A DNA stretch of 64,000 bases from NCBI RefSeq assembly GCF_000170855.1, contig NZ_ABCQ01000001.1:1-64000 (forward strand), in the 5' to 3' direction. Both the position numbers and the translations under genes were made by a program. Shown here in pieces: positions 47,480 through 56,183 of this stretch (position 1 is the first letter of the stretch; each line of letters starts with the position of its first letter). The DNA is from Moritella sp. PE36. Lineage in GTDB: Bacteria; Pseudomonadota; Gammaproteobacteria; Enterobacterales; Moritellaceae. The notes under the pieces are model-generated. The model made no database searches. It was not told the origin of the DNA and worked only from the letters and a program-made list of their open reading frames with translations.

Positions 47480-49663
47480 TTATGCCTTATCACTCTCATA
47501 GCTATAGTTATAATACCCATAAGATGCACTCGCTTTCTTCTCAACCGCATTTAGAATAAAGCCTTTCACTTCAATCCCAGCCATTTCAAAACGATGACGT
47601 GCAACTTCAATTTCTTTCACAGTGTTTTGGCCAAAGCGGCCGACCATTAATGTTGTACCTGCTAATGCGCCTACGATGCTTGGGTCTGTTACCGCAAGTA
47701 CTGGTGGTGTATCAATTAGTACTAAGTCATATTCGCTTGATGCCCATGTGATAAAATCAGCAAAGCGTGGATGCATTAACAGTTCAGACGGGTTTGGTGG
47801 AATTTGACCACGAGTAATAATATCGAGGTTTTCAATACCCGAAGCTTTAATTACGTCTTTGGTTTCTAATTTACCCGACAGCATTTCTGATAAACCGTTA
47901 TCCCAGGCTAGGTTGAAGTGGCGCTGTAGGTAACCTTTACGCATGTCACCATCGACAAGCAGTACTTTTTGCCCTGTTTTGGCAATCACAGCTGCAAAGT
48001 TAACGGATACAAACGATTTACCAATGCCCGGCGCCGGCCCCGAGATCATCACTACGTTGTTCTTCGCTTCCATCATGGCAAAATGCATGCTGGTACGTAG
48101 GCCACGTAATGCTTCAATCGCAAGATCCGCGGGGTTTGATTCTGCTAACAAGGTTTCATGTAATTCAAAATTCTTTTTACGCTTATTGTGCTTAACCTTA
48201 ACGTCCATCTCTGCTTGCCAATCTGACATCGGGATACTGGCATAAACTGGTAACCCTAATGCTTCAATTTCATCCGGGTTTTCTACCCCTTTATGCAGTG
48301 CAGCGCGAACGAGCACAACAGCTACAGCTAACATGCCACCCAGTAACGTCGCTAATACTACAATCAGCGATTTCTTCGGTTTAACCGCTTTGCTATAAGC
48401 TTGCGCTGTATCGAGGATACGTACATTACCTACCGTACCGGCTTTCAAAATGTTCAGCTCTTGCACCTTGTTTAATAACTGAATATAAATCTGTTGATTG
48501 ACTTCAACATCACGCTTCATGCGTAATACGTCACGCTGAGTTTTTGGTAATTGTTGAACTTGTGCATTCAACTCATCTTGCTTGGCTAATAACACTTGGC
48601 GTTTATCTAATAGCGATTTATAAGCCGGATGGTCCTTGGTAAAACGTTGGCTTATTTCACTTTCTTTAAAGGTTAATTCATTTAACTGCGATTCTAACGC
48701 CACCATTACTTTTAACGTTGATTCCGCTTCCAAGCCTAAATCGATTGAGTCATTGGCTTGACGAAAACGATTAAGCCTATCTTCAGCAGCGGTTAATTCG
48801 ATTTTAATGTTTGGTAAATGGCCTTGTAAAAACGCCAAGCTTTTTTCAGCTTCTGCCGAGTTACGTTTAACATTTTGTAAGAAGTAATTTTGGCTGACGT
48901 CATTAAGAATGTCTTCAATTAGAGCTTTATCTTCATCACTGAATGTTAACTGTAAAATACCGGTTTGTTTACCACGTTCACTCACCGATAAGTTCTGTTG
49001 TAACCACTGAATAGCATCGAGTTGTGATTGTTTAGCGACCGAAAACTCATCTGTATTGTTACCCACTAATGCTTGCACAAATAAACGATAGTCATTGCTT
49101 TGTGCTAATACACCCACAACACCGGATAAAACCTTGCGCTCATTACCGTCATACAATGAATAAGCGCCTTTACTGGCATCATCAATAATCAAACTAAATG
49201 CTGGTGAAGCATAACTTGGAATTTCAAAACGGCTAATGACGATGTCATTCTGTTGACCGCTAATACGTGCGAACCCTCTACCGACAACAGGCAGGTATTT
49301 AGGCGCAGCAAGCGTGGTTAAATTTAGTTTTTCAACGGTTTGGCTTAAGATCATACGTGACTTAATGATCTCAACTTCGGTAGTCGCAGAAGACTCACTG
49401 GAAAACAAATCACCCATGTCACCAACAAGGGCAGACATACCACTACTTTTTTGTTCAACTTGGATCAAGGCATCGGCTTTATAAACCGGTGTCGCTAATA
49501 ACGCATAAGCGATACCAAACACAGCAAAGATAATGGTAACCGCAATAATGCTCCAACGTGCATCGAGTAATATCCCGAATAACTTACCTAAATCGATTTC
49601 GTCCGCATCACCGTTTGGTGACGACTGCGGTTTGTTGCTCTGATTGAGAGTATTACTGCTCAT
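47480..49663 (-). CDS. wzc: Wzc-type polysaccharide co-polymerase with tyrosine autokinase
   Basis: The 727-residue protein has two membrane helices (about 38-57 and 432-455) around a periplasmic Wzz-like domain with coiled-coil stretches, and a cytoplasmic BY-kinase domain: Walker A GPAPGIGKS at 542-550, Walker A' LLVDGDMR at 568-575, Walker B LVLIDTPP at 647-654. The Tyr-rich tail is ASYGYYNYSYES. It regulates chain length and export together with Wza and is dephosphorylated by Wzb. It is split from wzb by a strong hairpin at 49703-49731. Confidence 0.95.
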   Translation of the reverse strand: MSSNTLNQSNKPQSSPNGDADEIDLGKLFGILLDARWSIIAVTIIFAVFGIAYALLATPVYKADALIQVEQKSSGMSALVGDMGDLFSSESSATTEVEIIKSRMILSQTVEKLNLTTLAAPKYLPVVGRGFARISGQQNDIVISRFEIPSYASPAFSLIIDDASKGAYSLYDGNERKVLSGVVGVLAQSNDYRLFVQALVGNNTDEFSVAKQSQLDAIQWLQQNLSVSERGKQTGILQLTFSDEDKALIEDILNDVSQNYFLQNVKRNSAEAEKSLAFLQGHLPNIKIELTAAEDRLNRFRQANDSIDLGLEAESTLKVMVALESQLNELTFKESEISQRFTKDHPAYKSLLDKRQVLLAKQDELNAQVQQLPKTQRDVLRMKRDVEVNQQIYIQLLNKVQELNILKAGTVGNVRILDTAQAYSKAVKPKKSLIVVLATLLGGMLAVAVVLVRAALHKGVENPDEIEALGLPVYASIPMSDWQAEMDVKVKHNKRKKNFELHETLLAESNPADLAIEALRGLRTSMHFAMMEAKNNVVMISGPAPGIGKSFVSVNFAAVIAKTGQKVLLVDGDMRKGYLQRHFNLAWDNGLSEMLSGKLETKDVIKASGIENLDIITRGQIPPNPSELLMHPRFADFITWASSEYDLVLIDTPPVLAVTDPSIVGALAGTTLMVGRFGQNTVKEIEVARHRFEMAGIEVKGFILNAVEKKASASYGYYNYSYESDKA

Positions 49664-49702
49664 AATTATAATCTAATTCCAATGTTTAAATTTAAGCGCT
49701 AA

Positions 49703-49731
49703 AAAGCGAGATTGTTGAGCAATCTCGCTTT
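49703..49731 (-). terminator. Terminator-like hairpin between wzb and wzc
   Basis: A perfect 12-bp stem (AAAGCGAGATTG at 49703-49714, CAATCTCGCTTT at 49720-49731) with a 5-base loop. On the minus strand the stem is followed by a T run, as in an intrinsic terminator. It lies inside the export operon. In E. coli capsule loci a stem-loop in the wza-wzb-wzc region limits read-through and RfaH helps pass it; a like attenuation is probable here. Confidence 0.82.
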
Positions 49732-49792
49732 ACTAACATATCTTGTATTAATCTAATTGCTTTTAACCTAGCTGCTATTAACCTAACTACTC

Positions 49793-50224
49793 TTAGCCTA
49801 GTTTGAGAGCCCAAGCTTTAGCCGAGGCTTCAATTAGCTTGTAAGCATGGTCAAACGCTTCTTTACGCTGACGGTACGGATCCGGGATATCTTGCTTTTG
49901 CAGCCACTGACTAAACAACATGGTTTTACCACGCGCTTCTGGGGCAATGTTGGTTACCGCGTTGATATGACCTTGTTCCATCACTAAGATCAAATCAAAT
50001 TCACGACACAATGCCGAGGTTAACTGACGGCCTTGATGACCCGCTAAACTAATACCGTGTTCCTCTGCAACCTGGCAAGCAAGTTTATCTGCCGATTTCC
50101 CCACCAGAGCGCCAACACCGGCAGATTCCACATTTTTATTCGGTAATAACGACTTAAGTAAATACTCGCCTGATGGTGAGCGGCAAATATTACCCACGCA
50201 CACCACTAAAATATTATTAAACAT
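49793..50224 (-). CDS. wzb: Low-molecular-weight protein tyrosine phosphatase (Wzb)
   Basis: The 143-residue protein starts FNNILVVCVGNICRSPSGEYL with the CX5R active site (Cys9 to Arg15). It ends with PDPYRQRKEAFDHAYKLIE, the Asp-Pro acid loop. It removes phosphates from the Wzc tail. ATG 50224 has AAAGG eight bases upstream; a GTG at 50230 is less likely. It is 43 bases after wza. Confidence 0.93.
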   Translation of the reverse strand: MFNNILVVCVGNICRSPSGEYLLKSLLPNKNVESAGVGALVGKSADKLACQVAEEHGISLAGHQGRQLTSALCREFDLILVMEQGHINAVTNIAPEARGKTMLFSQWLQKQDIPDPYRQRKEAFDHAYKLIEASAKAWALKLG

Positions 50225-50267
50225 AACCACAACCTTTCGATTAATTCTTCAATTCAGGATCCATAAA

Positions 50268-51449
50268 TTACCAAGTTCGAACACGGTTAATGCCTTCAGT
50301 CAGGTTATTAAACCCTGAGATAGTTGGTAATATCTGACCAATCACACGGTTCCAACGGGTAATGGGTGCCGCAGTCACATAAACAATGTCATAAGGCTGT
50401 AATTCAAATTCAGTACCGATAACCAGCGCAGCCGCATTACTGATGTCTAATTGATAAATGTCGGCAATGGTATTCTTTTTAACCTGACCAGTTTCAGCGC
50501 TGTCTGTTGCTACAGTCGCTGTTTCAGCAGTACGGTTAGCACGGACCACAAAGATACCAGTCGCATCCGCAGCCAGTTGATTAATACCACCTACGCTACT
50601 TAATGCTTCGGTAAGACTCATGCCCGCACGGTCAATTTTTAATAATTTAGGCTCGTTCACTTCACCCATTACAAACACTTTTTGGCCATCGTTACGTGGC
50701 ACATGCACAATATCACCCGGGACTAACAAACGGTTTTGAGTTAAATCACCACGTTGCATCAAGGCATGTAAAGACAATTTTTGTTCAACACCTTGACGGG
50801 TTAAGGTAACATTACGCCAGTCTGCATCTTCTGCTAAGCCACCGGCATTGTTGACCGCATCAAGTAATGTTAATGGCACATTAGTAATAAATTGCTGACC
50901 AGGCTTATTGATTTCACCGGTGATGTAGGTTTTTTTCGAGCGGAATGCAGCAACGTTAACGTCAACCTGAGGGGTTTCAATATACTTGGCTAATTTTGTC
51001 GTTAATATCGCACGAATTTCAACGACTGTTTTACCTGCTACTGGCACAAAACCAATATAGGGATAGAAAATAGTACCGTCTGCATGTACCCAGTTACCCG
51101 ATTCACTGGCACTACGGTAAGACCCTGCTGGAATAGTTAATTCAGGGTGGTCCCAAATTGTCACATTTAAAATATCACCCGCACCAACCCGGTATTCATA
51201 AGCAGCTAATTTGGCATCTAATTCAGGATTAATCCGCGCACTTAAACGTGGGGTTTTATAACTTGCCATCTTGTCGGCCGTTAATGGATATACATTAACC
51301 CGTTCTAAAATATCCACCGTTTCAGTATTATTTGCAGAATCATTCGTATCGTCTAAATTTAAGTAAGCGCCTGGAACTGTACAGCCAGCCAAGATTACCG
51401 GTAAGGCAACCGCCACCAGCAATTTTTTATAATGCTTCATATGATCCAT
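50268..51449 (-). CDS. wza: Outer-membrane polysaccharide export lipoprotein (Wza)
   Basis: The 393-residue protein has a signal peptide ending in LAGC, so the mature lipoprotein starts at Cys23. It has YEYRVGAGDILNVTIWDHPEL (poly-export domain), then SLBB-like repeats: KTYITGEINKPGQQ and KVFVMGEVNEP. A C-terminal amphipathic part has WNRVIGQILPTISGF. It forms the outer-membrane channel for the capsule-type polymer. Usual length is about 380. The first or second Met (51449 or 51440) may start it. It is the first gene of the long minus-strand locus. Confidence 0.94.
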   Translation of the reverse strand: MDHMKHYKKLLVAVALPVILAGCTVPGAYLNLDDTNDSANNTETVDILERVNVYPLTADKMASYKTPRLSARINPELDAKLAAYEYRVGAGDILNVTIWDHPELTIPAGSYRSASESGNWVHADGTIFYPYIGFVPVAGKTVVEIRAILTTKLAKYIETPQVDVNVAAFRSKKTYITGEINKPGQQFITNVPLTLLDAVNNAGGLAEDADWRNVTLTRQGVEQKLSLHALMQRGDLTQNRLLVPGDIVHVPRNDGQKVFVMGEVNEPKLLKIDRAGMSLTEALSSVGGINQLAADATGIFVVRANRTAETATVATDSAETGQVKKNTIADIYQLDISNAAALVIGTEFELQPYDIVYVTAAPITRWNRVIGQILPTISGFNNLTEGINRVRTW

Positions 51450-51727
51450 TTTTAATTTTTTAAATTTTAAAATTTGCGGGATTATACCGCGATGATGAGA
51501 AAATAACTAAAGTGAGTAAAGTAACGAGACACTTGTCACATTTATAGGTATCTATTTCTACTTTTGTTTTATTCTGTTCTAATTAGATATGTTACGTTAG
51601 CCACATGCATATTTACGTATATGCATTAACGGCCTCAAGCTTACACTTAAACTTATATAGTTAAGCATAAAAACTACAATAATGAGGTACTCAACAATGT
51701 TACAACAACACAGAACAGGGAATGTTT
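51450..51727. other. Leader region upstream of wza, no gene
   Basis: These 278 bases lie between wza and the small plus-strand gene. They are AT-rich. A 19-codon reading frame on the plus strand (ATG 51698) overlaps the start of the small gene and has GAGGT upstream; I do not call it. The wza transcript coming from the ops side would run through here as leader RNA. Confidence 0.45.
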
Positions 51728-51943
51728 ATGTTCAGACGTTATGCCATTTTCACTAACAACTACCCTATGCTGCATAATATAAATTTAATGATAGTGATAT
51801 TAATCATGCTGGTTAGTGTTTATCAATTAGTTGAAAATGAACAGCTAGCCTATGCGAACGGTATCGCCTTCGCGTTATTATCGGTGGCCATGTTTGCGCG
51901 TGCATCTGATTATAAGCGTAAATTTTTAACTAAGAATAAATAG
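51728..51943 (+). CDS. Small predicted inner-membrane protein
   Basis: The 71-residue protein (ATG 51728, with AGGG seven bases upstream; a start at 51722 adds two residues) has one or two hydrophobic helices (about 18-36 and 44-60) and a basic tail KRKFLTKNK. I do not recognise it. It is coded opposite to the export operon, inside the region that the operon's leader RNA must cross between ops and wza. It is followed by a bidirectional terminator at 52033-52076. It could be real or a chance frame; ribosome site, length and helices speak for it. Confidence 0.55.
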   Translation: MFRRYAIFTNNYPMLHNINLMIVILIMLVSVYQLVENEQLAYANGIAFALLSVAMFARASDYKRKFLTKNK

Positions 51944-51963
51944 ATTATTGTTACAAAATGCAC

Positions 51964-51972
51964 GCTACCGCC
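51964..51972 (-). promoter_or_regulatory. ops element / JUMPstart core for RfaH
   Basis: The minus strand reads GGCGGTAGC, within GGGCGGTAGCGTGC, which is the conserved 3' part of the JUMPstart element of enterobacterial capsule and LPS operons. RfaH is known to load onto RNA polymerase paused at ops and to suppress termination and polarity. It is about 515 bases upstream of wza in the same direction. The match is exact at nine bases and the place is right, so chance is unlikely. Distance is long compared with enteric operons. Confidence 0.82.
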
Positions 51973-52032
51973 CTAGGGTTGCAGTACCCCAAGACCGATA
52001 TTTTTCGCCAACTATTCATTCTAAGCCAATGT

Positions 52033-52076
52033 AAAAAAGTATTAGATAGTGTAAATTTCTATCTAATACTTTTTTT
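52033..52076. terminator. Strong bidirectional intrinsic terminator
   Basis: A perfect stem of 17 pairs (AAAAAAGTATTAGATAG at 52033-52049 with CTATCTAATACTTTTTT at 52059-52075, loop of 9) with U runs on both strands. It would end the small plus-strand gene and, in the other direction, the TrmB-like gene. The ops element lies 60 bases beyond it on the minus strand, so the promoter of the polysaccharide operon either lies between 52033 and 51973 or its transcript must pass this hairpin. Confidence 0.9.
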
Positions 52077-52354
52077 GAGTGCAACTTATAAAGTTCGCGC
52101 AATACTCGCACAAATAATAGGGTTGAGCAAGCCATAACCATACTCATTATTAGTTACCCCTCACAACTATAAAATATAATATATAAAATTGAAAATAAAT
52201 ATCAAACCACAGATTTAATTACAATTTAATTACAATTCAATTTAACTTATGCGTAAAAAACAGCTATCACTTATATTATAAGATCGTCAACATTAAACAT
52301 GTAAGCACTTGTAAGTAATACAAATATAGCCACTTCATAGTTTGGCTCTCATTT
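52077..52354. other. AT-rich intergenic region, no gene
   Basis: About 280 bases between the terminator and the TrmB-like gene; together with the ops region the gene-free stretch is 411 bases. The part at 52160-52230 is nearly all A and T, with many TATAAT-like hexamers, and may hold a promoter for the polysaccharide operon. I cannot choose a single one. Confidence 0.4.
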
Positions 52355-53056
52355 TCATAAATTAGCCAACAATTGCCATGAGGTTTGACCACTCGCCCAA
52401 TATTTACGTTCAAACGGTGTTGTGGCTTCTGCTGCCGTATAAGTCTGTAGCTCACTATCAACCTTAGCTAATTCCAAGGCACGTTGAAACTCTTGCAAGT
52501 ATAACGGCCAGTTACTCCGTAGCTCTAATTCACCACCCAGCGCTAAGATAGACGGAAATACTGCTGCGCCATGCCAGCGACGTTGTAAATGTTTGGCTTT
52601 TGGCCAAGGGTTTGGATACAAGATATAGTGCTTGTGTAACTGCCAGCCGGCATCAACCGCTAAACGCCATAAATCGTTAAGATCGACCTGGAATAAATGA
52701 TAAACCTGACCATCGACTTGGTGTGCATGACGGTGTTGATCATTACGATCTAATCGGTCTGCCGACTTATCCATACCAAACACCAAACAGTCAGGGTGCA
52801 GCTGCGCGATCTTCGCGGTACTTTCACCCACGCCGCAGCAAGAATCAAAGATGATTGGACGCGGATCGGCCGCAACAATCGCTTGCATCTGCTTAAATGC
52901 TTCAACTGTATGTTGACGGTAAGGTTTACGGAATTTGTGCTTCAGATGTTTTAATACCACTTCATCCAAATGCTCGTTCAAGCCTGTTTGGTTGGTGGTG
53001 ATCTCGCGAGAATTGCCTGCGGCTTCGTCTTGTGTTGCTTGTTGTTCAGTGTTCAT
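52355..53056 (-). CDS. TrmB-like tRNA (guanine-N7)-methyltransferase family protein
   Basis: The 233-residue protein is a SAM-dependent methyltransferase: IIFDSCCGVGESTAKIA in place of the EIGFGMG motif of TrmB, VFGMDKSADRLDR, and LYPNPWPKAKHLQRRWHG, which equals the PDPWPKKRHxKRR motif of TrmB. It ends ATTPFERKYWASGQTSWQLLANL, resembling the T-x-FE-x-K region of TrmB. The altered glycine loop and DPW-to-NPW change suggest a diverged paralogue that may have another RNA substrate. It is preceded by a palindromic repeat (53086-53145). Confidence 0.78.
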   Translation of the reverse strand: MNTEQQATQDEAAGNSREITTNQTGLNEHLDEVVLKHLKHKFRKPYRQHTVEAFKQMQAIVAADPRPIIFDSCCGVGESTAKIAQLHPDCLVFGMDKSADRLDRNDQHRHAHQVDGQVYHLFQVDLNDLWRLAVDAGWQLHKHYILYPNPWPKAKHLQRRWHGAAVFPSILALGGELELRSNWPLYLQEFQRALELAKVDSELQTYTAAEATTPFERKYWASGQTSWQLLANL

Positions 53057-53085
53057 TTTTATTACCGATTTTAAATATTAGTGAT

Positions 53086-53145
53086 GACCCCCTCCCAGCC
53101 TCCCCCTTAAAAAAGGGGGAGGAGCTAAGAGCAAGTCTTCTTTGT
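53086..53145. repeat. GC-rich intergenic palindromic repeat, partial copy
   Basis: The sequence ACCCCCTCCCAGCCTCCCCC, followed by CTT, a short A run and GGGGGAGGAGC, is shared with the two longer copies at 55091-55226 and 56851-56986, together with the following AGAGCAAG stretch. It forms a hairpin and lies between the ABC permease and the TrmB-like gene, where it could also act as a terminator. Only the left part of the full element is present. Confidence 0.8.
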
Positions 53146-53168
53146 CAATTGAGCCGTCATGACAGCTC

Positions 53169-53939
53169 TTAACTTCTTAAACCCACACCTTTGCTGATCA
53201 AGCGGTATACCAATGCATAAAGCACAGCGATAAAACCAATGATGACAGTAAATGAATAGAATAATGGAATGTTTTCGATACCTAAGAAACCATTACGGAA
53301 TGCACTAACCATATAGATGATTGGATTGGCGTGTGAAATAGTTTCCCATACCGGTGGTAATAATGACGTTGAATAAAACACCCCACCTAAATAGGTTAAT
53401 GGCGTTAATACAAACGTGGGGATAATCGAAATATCATCAAAGCTTTTGGCAAAGATAGCATTTAATAAACCTGCTAATGAAAATAAGATCGACGTAAGCA
53501 ATAACGTAGTCACGATCACTAATATGCTATGAATTTGTAAAGGGACAAAAAACAATGATACACAAGTAACGATAAAACCGACCAGTAAGCCACGGGTAAC
53601 ACCACCACCGACATAACCGGCAATAATGATATAAGTCGGTACCGGTGATACCAATAACTCTTCAATATTGCCCTGGAACTTGGCGCTGTAAAACGACGAG
53701 GCGACATTCGAATACGAGTTAGTGATCACCGACATCATGATCAGGCCAGGAACAATAAACGCCATATAGCTAAAGCCTTCCATCTGCCCGACGCGAGAAC
53801 CGATCAGGTTACCGAAAATGACAAAATATAACGACATGGTGATCGCTGGCGGTACTAAGGTCTGTACCCAGATACGGGTAAAACGGGTGATCTCTTTATT
53901 CAGAATACTGTTAAACGCAATTAAATAATTTTGTTTCAT
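53169..53939 (-). CDS. yadH: ABC-2 type transporter permease (YadH-like)
   Basis: The 256-residue protein has six hydrophobic helices and the ABC-2 motifs: NSILNKEITRFTRIWVQTLVPPA, FMAYIVPGL-like YMAFIVPGLIMMS, ILFSLAGLLNAIFAKSFDDISIIPTFVLTPLTYLGGVFYS. ATG 53939 has AGG about nine bases upstream; the frame extends to a TTG at 53957. It pairs with the ATPase gene 155 bases upstream. The substrate is unknown. Confidence 0.9.
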   Translation of the reverse strand: MKQNYLIAFNSILNKEITRFTRIWVQTLVPPAITMSLYFVIFGNLIGSRVGQMEGFSYMAFIVPGLIMMSVITNSYSNVASSFYSAKFQGNIEELLVSPVPTYIIIAGYVGGGVTRGLLVGFIVTCVSLFFVPLQIHSILVIVTTLLLTSILFSLAGLLNAIFAKSFDDISIIPTFVLTPLTYLGGVFYSTSLLPPVWETISHANPIIYMVSAFRNGFLGIENIPLFYSFTVIIGFIAVLYALVYRLISKGVGLRS

Positions 53940-54094
53940 TTTAACTAACCTACTCAAATATGGTGCAAACGGCGATACAAATTAGTGGATAGTTAAATAA
54001 AGAAAGACAACTGTTGTTGGCATGGATGCCAACGCAAGCCCCCATGGATGGGTTTACGGCGCGTTGACGTCTTTACTTAACTCGGAACATGCGA

Positions 54095-55024
54095 TTAACC
54101 AGCTTGCTCCAGTCTTCCCTGCTCCACTATATCCATAAACAGCGCTTCTAAACGATTCTCTTTATTACGAATACCTTGAACTTGAATATTCATCGTTGCT
54201 AATTGCGCAAATAACGAATTCAAACCACGACTCTTAGTCACATCCACTTCTAAAGTATGATCATCCAATAATCGACAGCTGTACCCGTCTAACTCAGGTT
54301 TAACTAATTGGCTGTTGATATCTAACAGGTAGGTCTCACTATTTAGCTTAGATAATAGCGTTTTCATTGAGGTATTCTCAATCAACAGCCCTTTATCTAT
54401 AATACCAATATTACGGCACAGCATTTCTGCTTCTTCTAGATAATGGGTGGTCAGAATAATAGTAATACCCTGCTCATTTTTACGTTTCAAGAATTCCCAC
54501 ATGGTACGACGTAACTCAATATCAACACCCGCAGTCGGTTCATCTAGAATAAGCAGTTGTGGGTTATGTACCAACGCCCGCGCGATCATTAATCGACGTT
54601 TCATGCCACCAGACAAATTACGTGCTACTTCATGGCGTTTATCCCATAATTCCAGTTGTTTCAATAATGCTTCACAACGAATTAAGGCTTCTTTACGTGG
54701 TACACCGTAATAACCCGCTTGATTGACGATAATATTCTCAATCTTTTCAAACGGATTAAAATTAAACTCTTGTGGTACTAAACCAATATGGCTCTTTGCC
54801 GCTTCAAGGTCTGTATCAATATCATACCCGAAGATCTTTACTTGCCCGGCGGTTTTATTGACCAGTGAGCTCATCACCCCGATAGTCGTCGACTTACCCG
54901 CACCGTTAGGCCCTAATAGCGCATAAAAATCGCCTTTAGCTACAGTCAGATCTATACGTTTAACGGCTTCAACACCGCCTTTATAGACTTTACGTAAACC
55001 TTTTATTTCAAGTGCTAACGTCAT
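54095..55024 (-). CDS. yadG: ABC transporter ATP-binding protein (YadG-like)
   Basis: The 309-residue protein has Walker A GPNGAGKST at 38-46, Q-loop LVPQEF, signature LSGGMKRRL at 137-145, Walker B LLILDEP at 157-163 and the switch histidine in ILTTHYLEEAE. The C-terminal about 80 residues are a regulatory tail. It energises the YadH-type permease next to it. This pair is a conserved gammaproteobacterial exporter with no clear substrate. Confidence 0.92.
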   Translation of the reverse strand: MTLALEIKGLRKVYKGGVEAVKRIDLTVAKGDFYALLGPNGAGKSTTIGVMSSLVNKTAGQVKIFGYDIDTDLEAAKSHIGLVPQEFNFNPFEKIENIIVNQAGYYGVPRKEALIRCEALLKQLELWDKRHEVARNLSGGMKRRLMIARALVHNPQLLILDEPTAGVDIELRRTMWEFLKRKNEQGITIILTTHYLEEAEMLCRNIGIIDKGLLIENTSMKTLLSKLNSETYLLDINSQLVKPELDGYSCRLLDDHTLEVDVTKSRGLNSLFAQLATMNIQVQGIRNKENRLEALFMDIVEQGRLEQAG

Positions 55025-55090
55025 GTGATGAATAAATCCAGTGAAGAATGGGAGATGAATTATACTGGAATGGTGTAGAAATGCTATACA

Positions 55091-55226
55091 TACCCCCTCC
55101 CAGCCTCCCCCTTGCTCTTTATCGTAAAATAAGGTGGAGGAGCAAGAGCAAGGCTTCGCTGCCGATTTAGCTTGGCGCTATTTTAGTTCCCTCCCTTTAC
55201 TTTAAGGGGAGGGCTAGGGAGGGGTC
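55091..55226. repeat. GC-rich intergenic palindromic repeat, full copy
   Basis: A 136-base element that begins ACCCCCTCCCAGCCTCCCCC and ends GGGGAGGGCTAGGGAGGGGT, the ends being rough inverted repeats. The middle (AAGGCTTCGCTGCCGATTTA, then GCTTGGCGCTATTTTAG) is nearly the same in the copy at 56851-56986. It lies between hpt and the ATPase gene. It looks like a MITE/REP-type element. Confidence 0.88.
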
Positions 55227-55278
55227 TATCTTTAACCGACTCGACCAACAAGTACCAGGCTGGTCTTAGAATTAGAAC

Positions 55279-55812
55279 TTAACCTTCTAACGGTACTACT
55301 TTACCTACGTAAGGTAAGTTACGGTATTTTTGACCGTAATCGATACCATAACCAACCACGAATTCATCTGGGATCTCAAAACCAACCCAATCAACTGGTA
55401 CATTTACTTCACGACGAGACGGTTTGTCTAATAATGTCGTAATAGTGATTGATTTAGGATCGCGCAGTTCAAGCATTGTTTTAATCTTGCTTAACGTGAA
55501 ACCAGTATCAATGATGTCTTCAACGATAAGTACATCTTTACCTTTAATGTCGCTATCTAAGTCTTTTAAGATACGCACATCACGGTTACTTTCCATTGAG
55601 TTACCATAGCTTGATGCAGTCATGAAATCTAATTCAACCGGTAAGTTAATGTGACGACACAGATCCGACATATAAATAACCGAACCACGTAATAAACAAA
55701 CAATGATTAGCGTCTCAGTATCTTTATAATGCGTTTCAATTTGCTTTGCTAACTCTTTTACTTTTGCTTGAATGTCAGCTTCAGTGATCATCACTTCAAC
55801 AGTGTGTTTCAT
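55279..55812 (-). CDS. hpt: Hypoxanthine phosphoribosyltransferase
   Basis: The 177-residue protein (ATG 55812 with GGAG eight bases upstream; the frame extends 12 codons further) has the PRPP loop [11 protein letters not shown] at 94-104, [14 protein letters not shown] and [15 protein letters not shown] for the purine ring. It salvages hypoxanthine and guanine to nucleotides. Usual length is 178. It stands divergent to the LuxR/HapR-type gene, as in Vibrio. Confidence 0.95.
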   Translation of the reverse strand: MKHTVEVMITEADIQAKVKELAKQIETHYKDTETLIIVCLLRGSVIYMSDLCRHINLPVELDFMTASSYGNSMESNRDVRILKDLDSDIKGKDVLIVEDIIDTGFTLSKIKTMLELRDPKSITITTLLDKPSRREVNVPVDWVGFEIPDEFVVGYGIDYGQKYRNLPYVGKVVPLEG

Positions 55813-55848
55813 GTTAATTTCTCCAAACGATTTCAGTACCACCAGCAT

Positions 55849-56171
55849 ATATAACCGGGAAAATACTAATCTCTAAAAATGTATGCCTAAAAATAGTCCA
55901 CCAAAAAGAATGTTCTCTTTAAAGTCGATATTTAAAAACTGTAATCATAGTGCTATTTATTGCGCATAGTTTAACAGCCAAATAGCGATAGCCGAAATAG
56001 TTTCATTAAAAACCACTGAATTTGTAGTGATTCGCACTCTCAACGCTGCACCTTAAAAAGGTGATTAGTTTCACATTACAGTTGAACTTAGTGTCAGCCT
56101 AATGATAACCTTAACAATAAATTAACATTTAACTTTTTTATTAATCGTTTATTATTAATCATTTATTATTT
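55849..56171. promoter_or_regulatory. Divergent promoter region of hpt and the HapR/LuxR-type regulator
   Basis: 323 bases between two divergent starts, so both promoters must be here. The right half (56120-56170) is almost pure A and T with repeated TTTATTATTAATC-like pieces just before the regulator start. In Vibrio the matching leader is the target of quorum-sensing small RNAs; I do not see a defined pairing site. No gene. Confidence 0.6.
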
Positions 56172-56183
56172 TTGGATGCACAT

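Noticed and set aside
51698-51757. Short leader peptide upstream of the small membrane protein
   Set aside because: A 19-codon frame with a possible ribosome site, but no regulatory codon run or paired hairpins seen; evidence is too weak.
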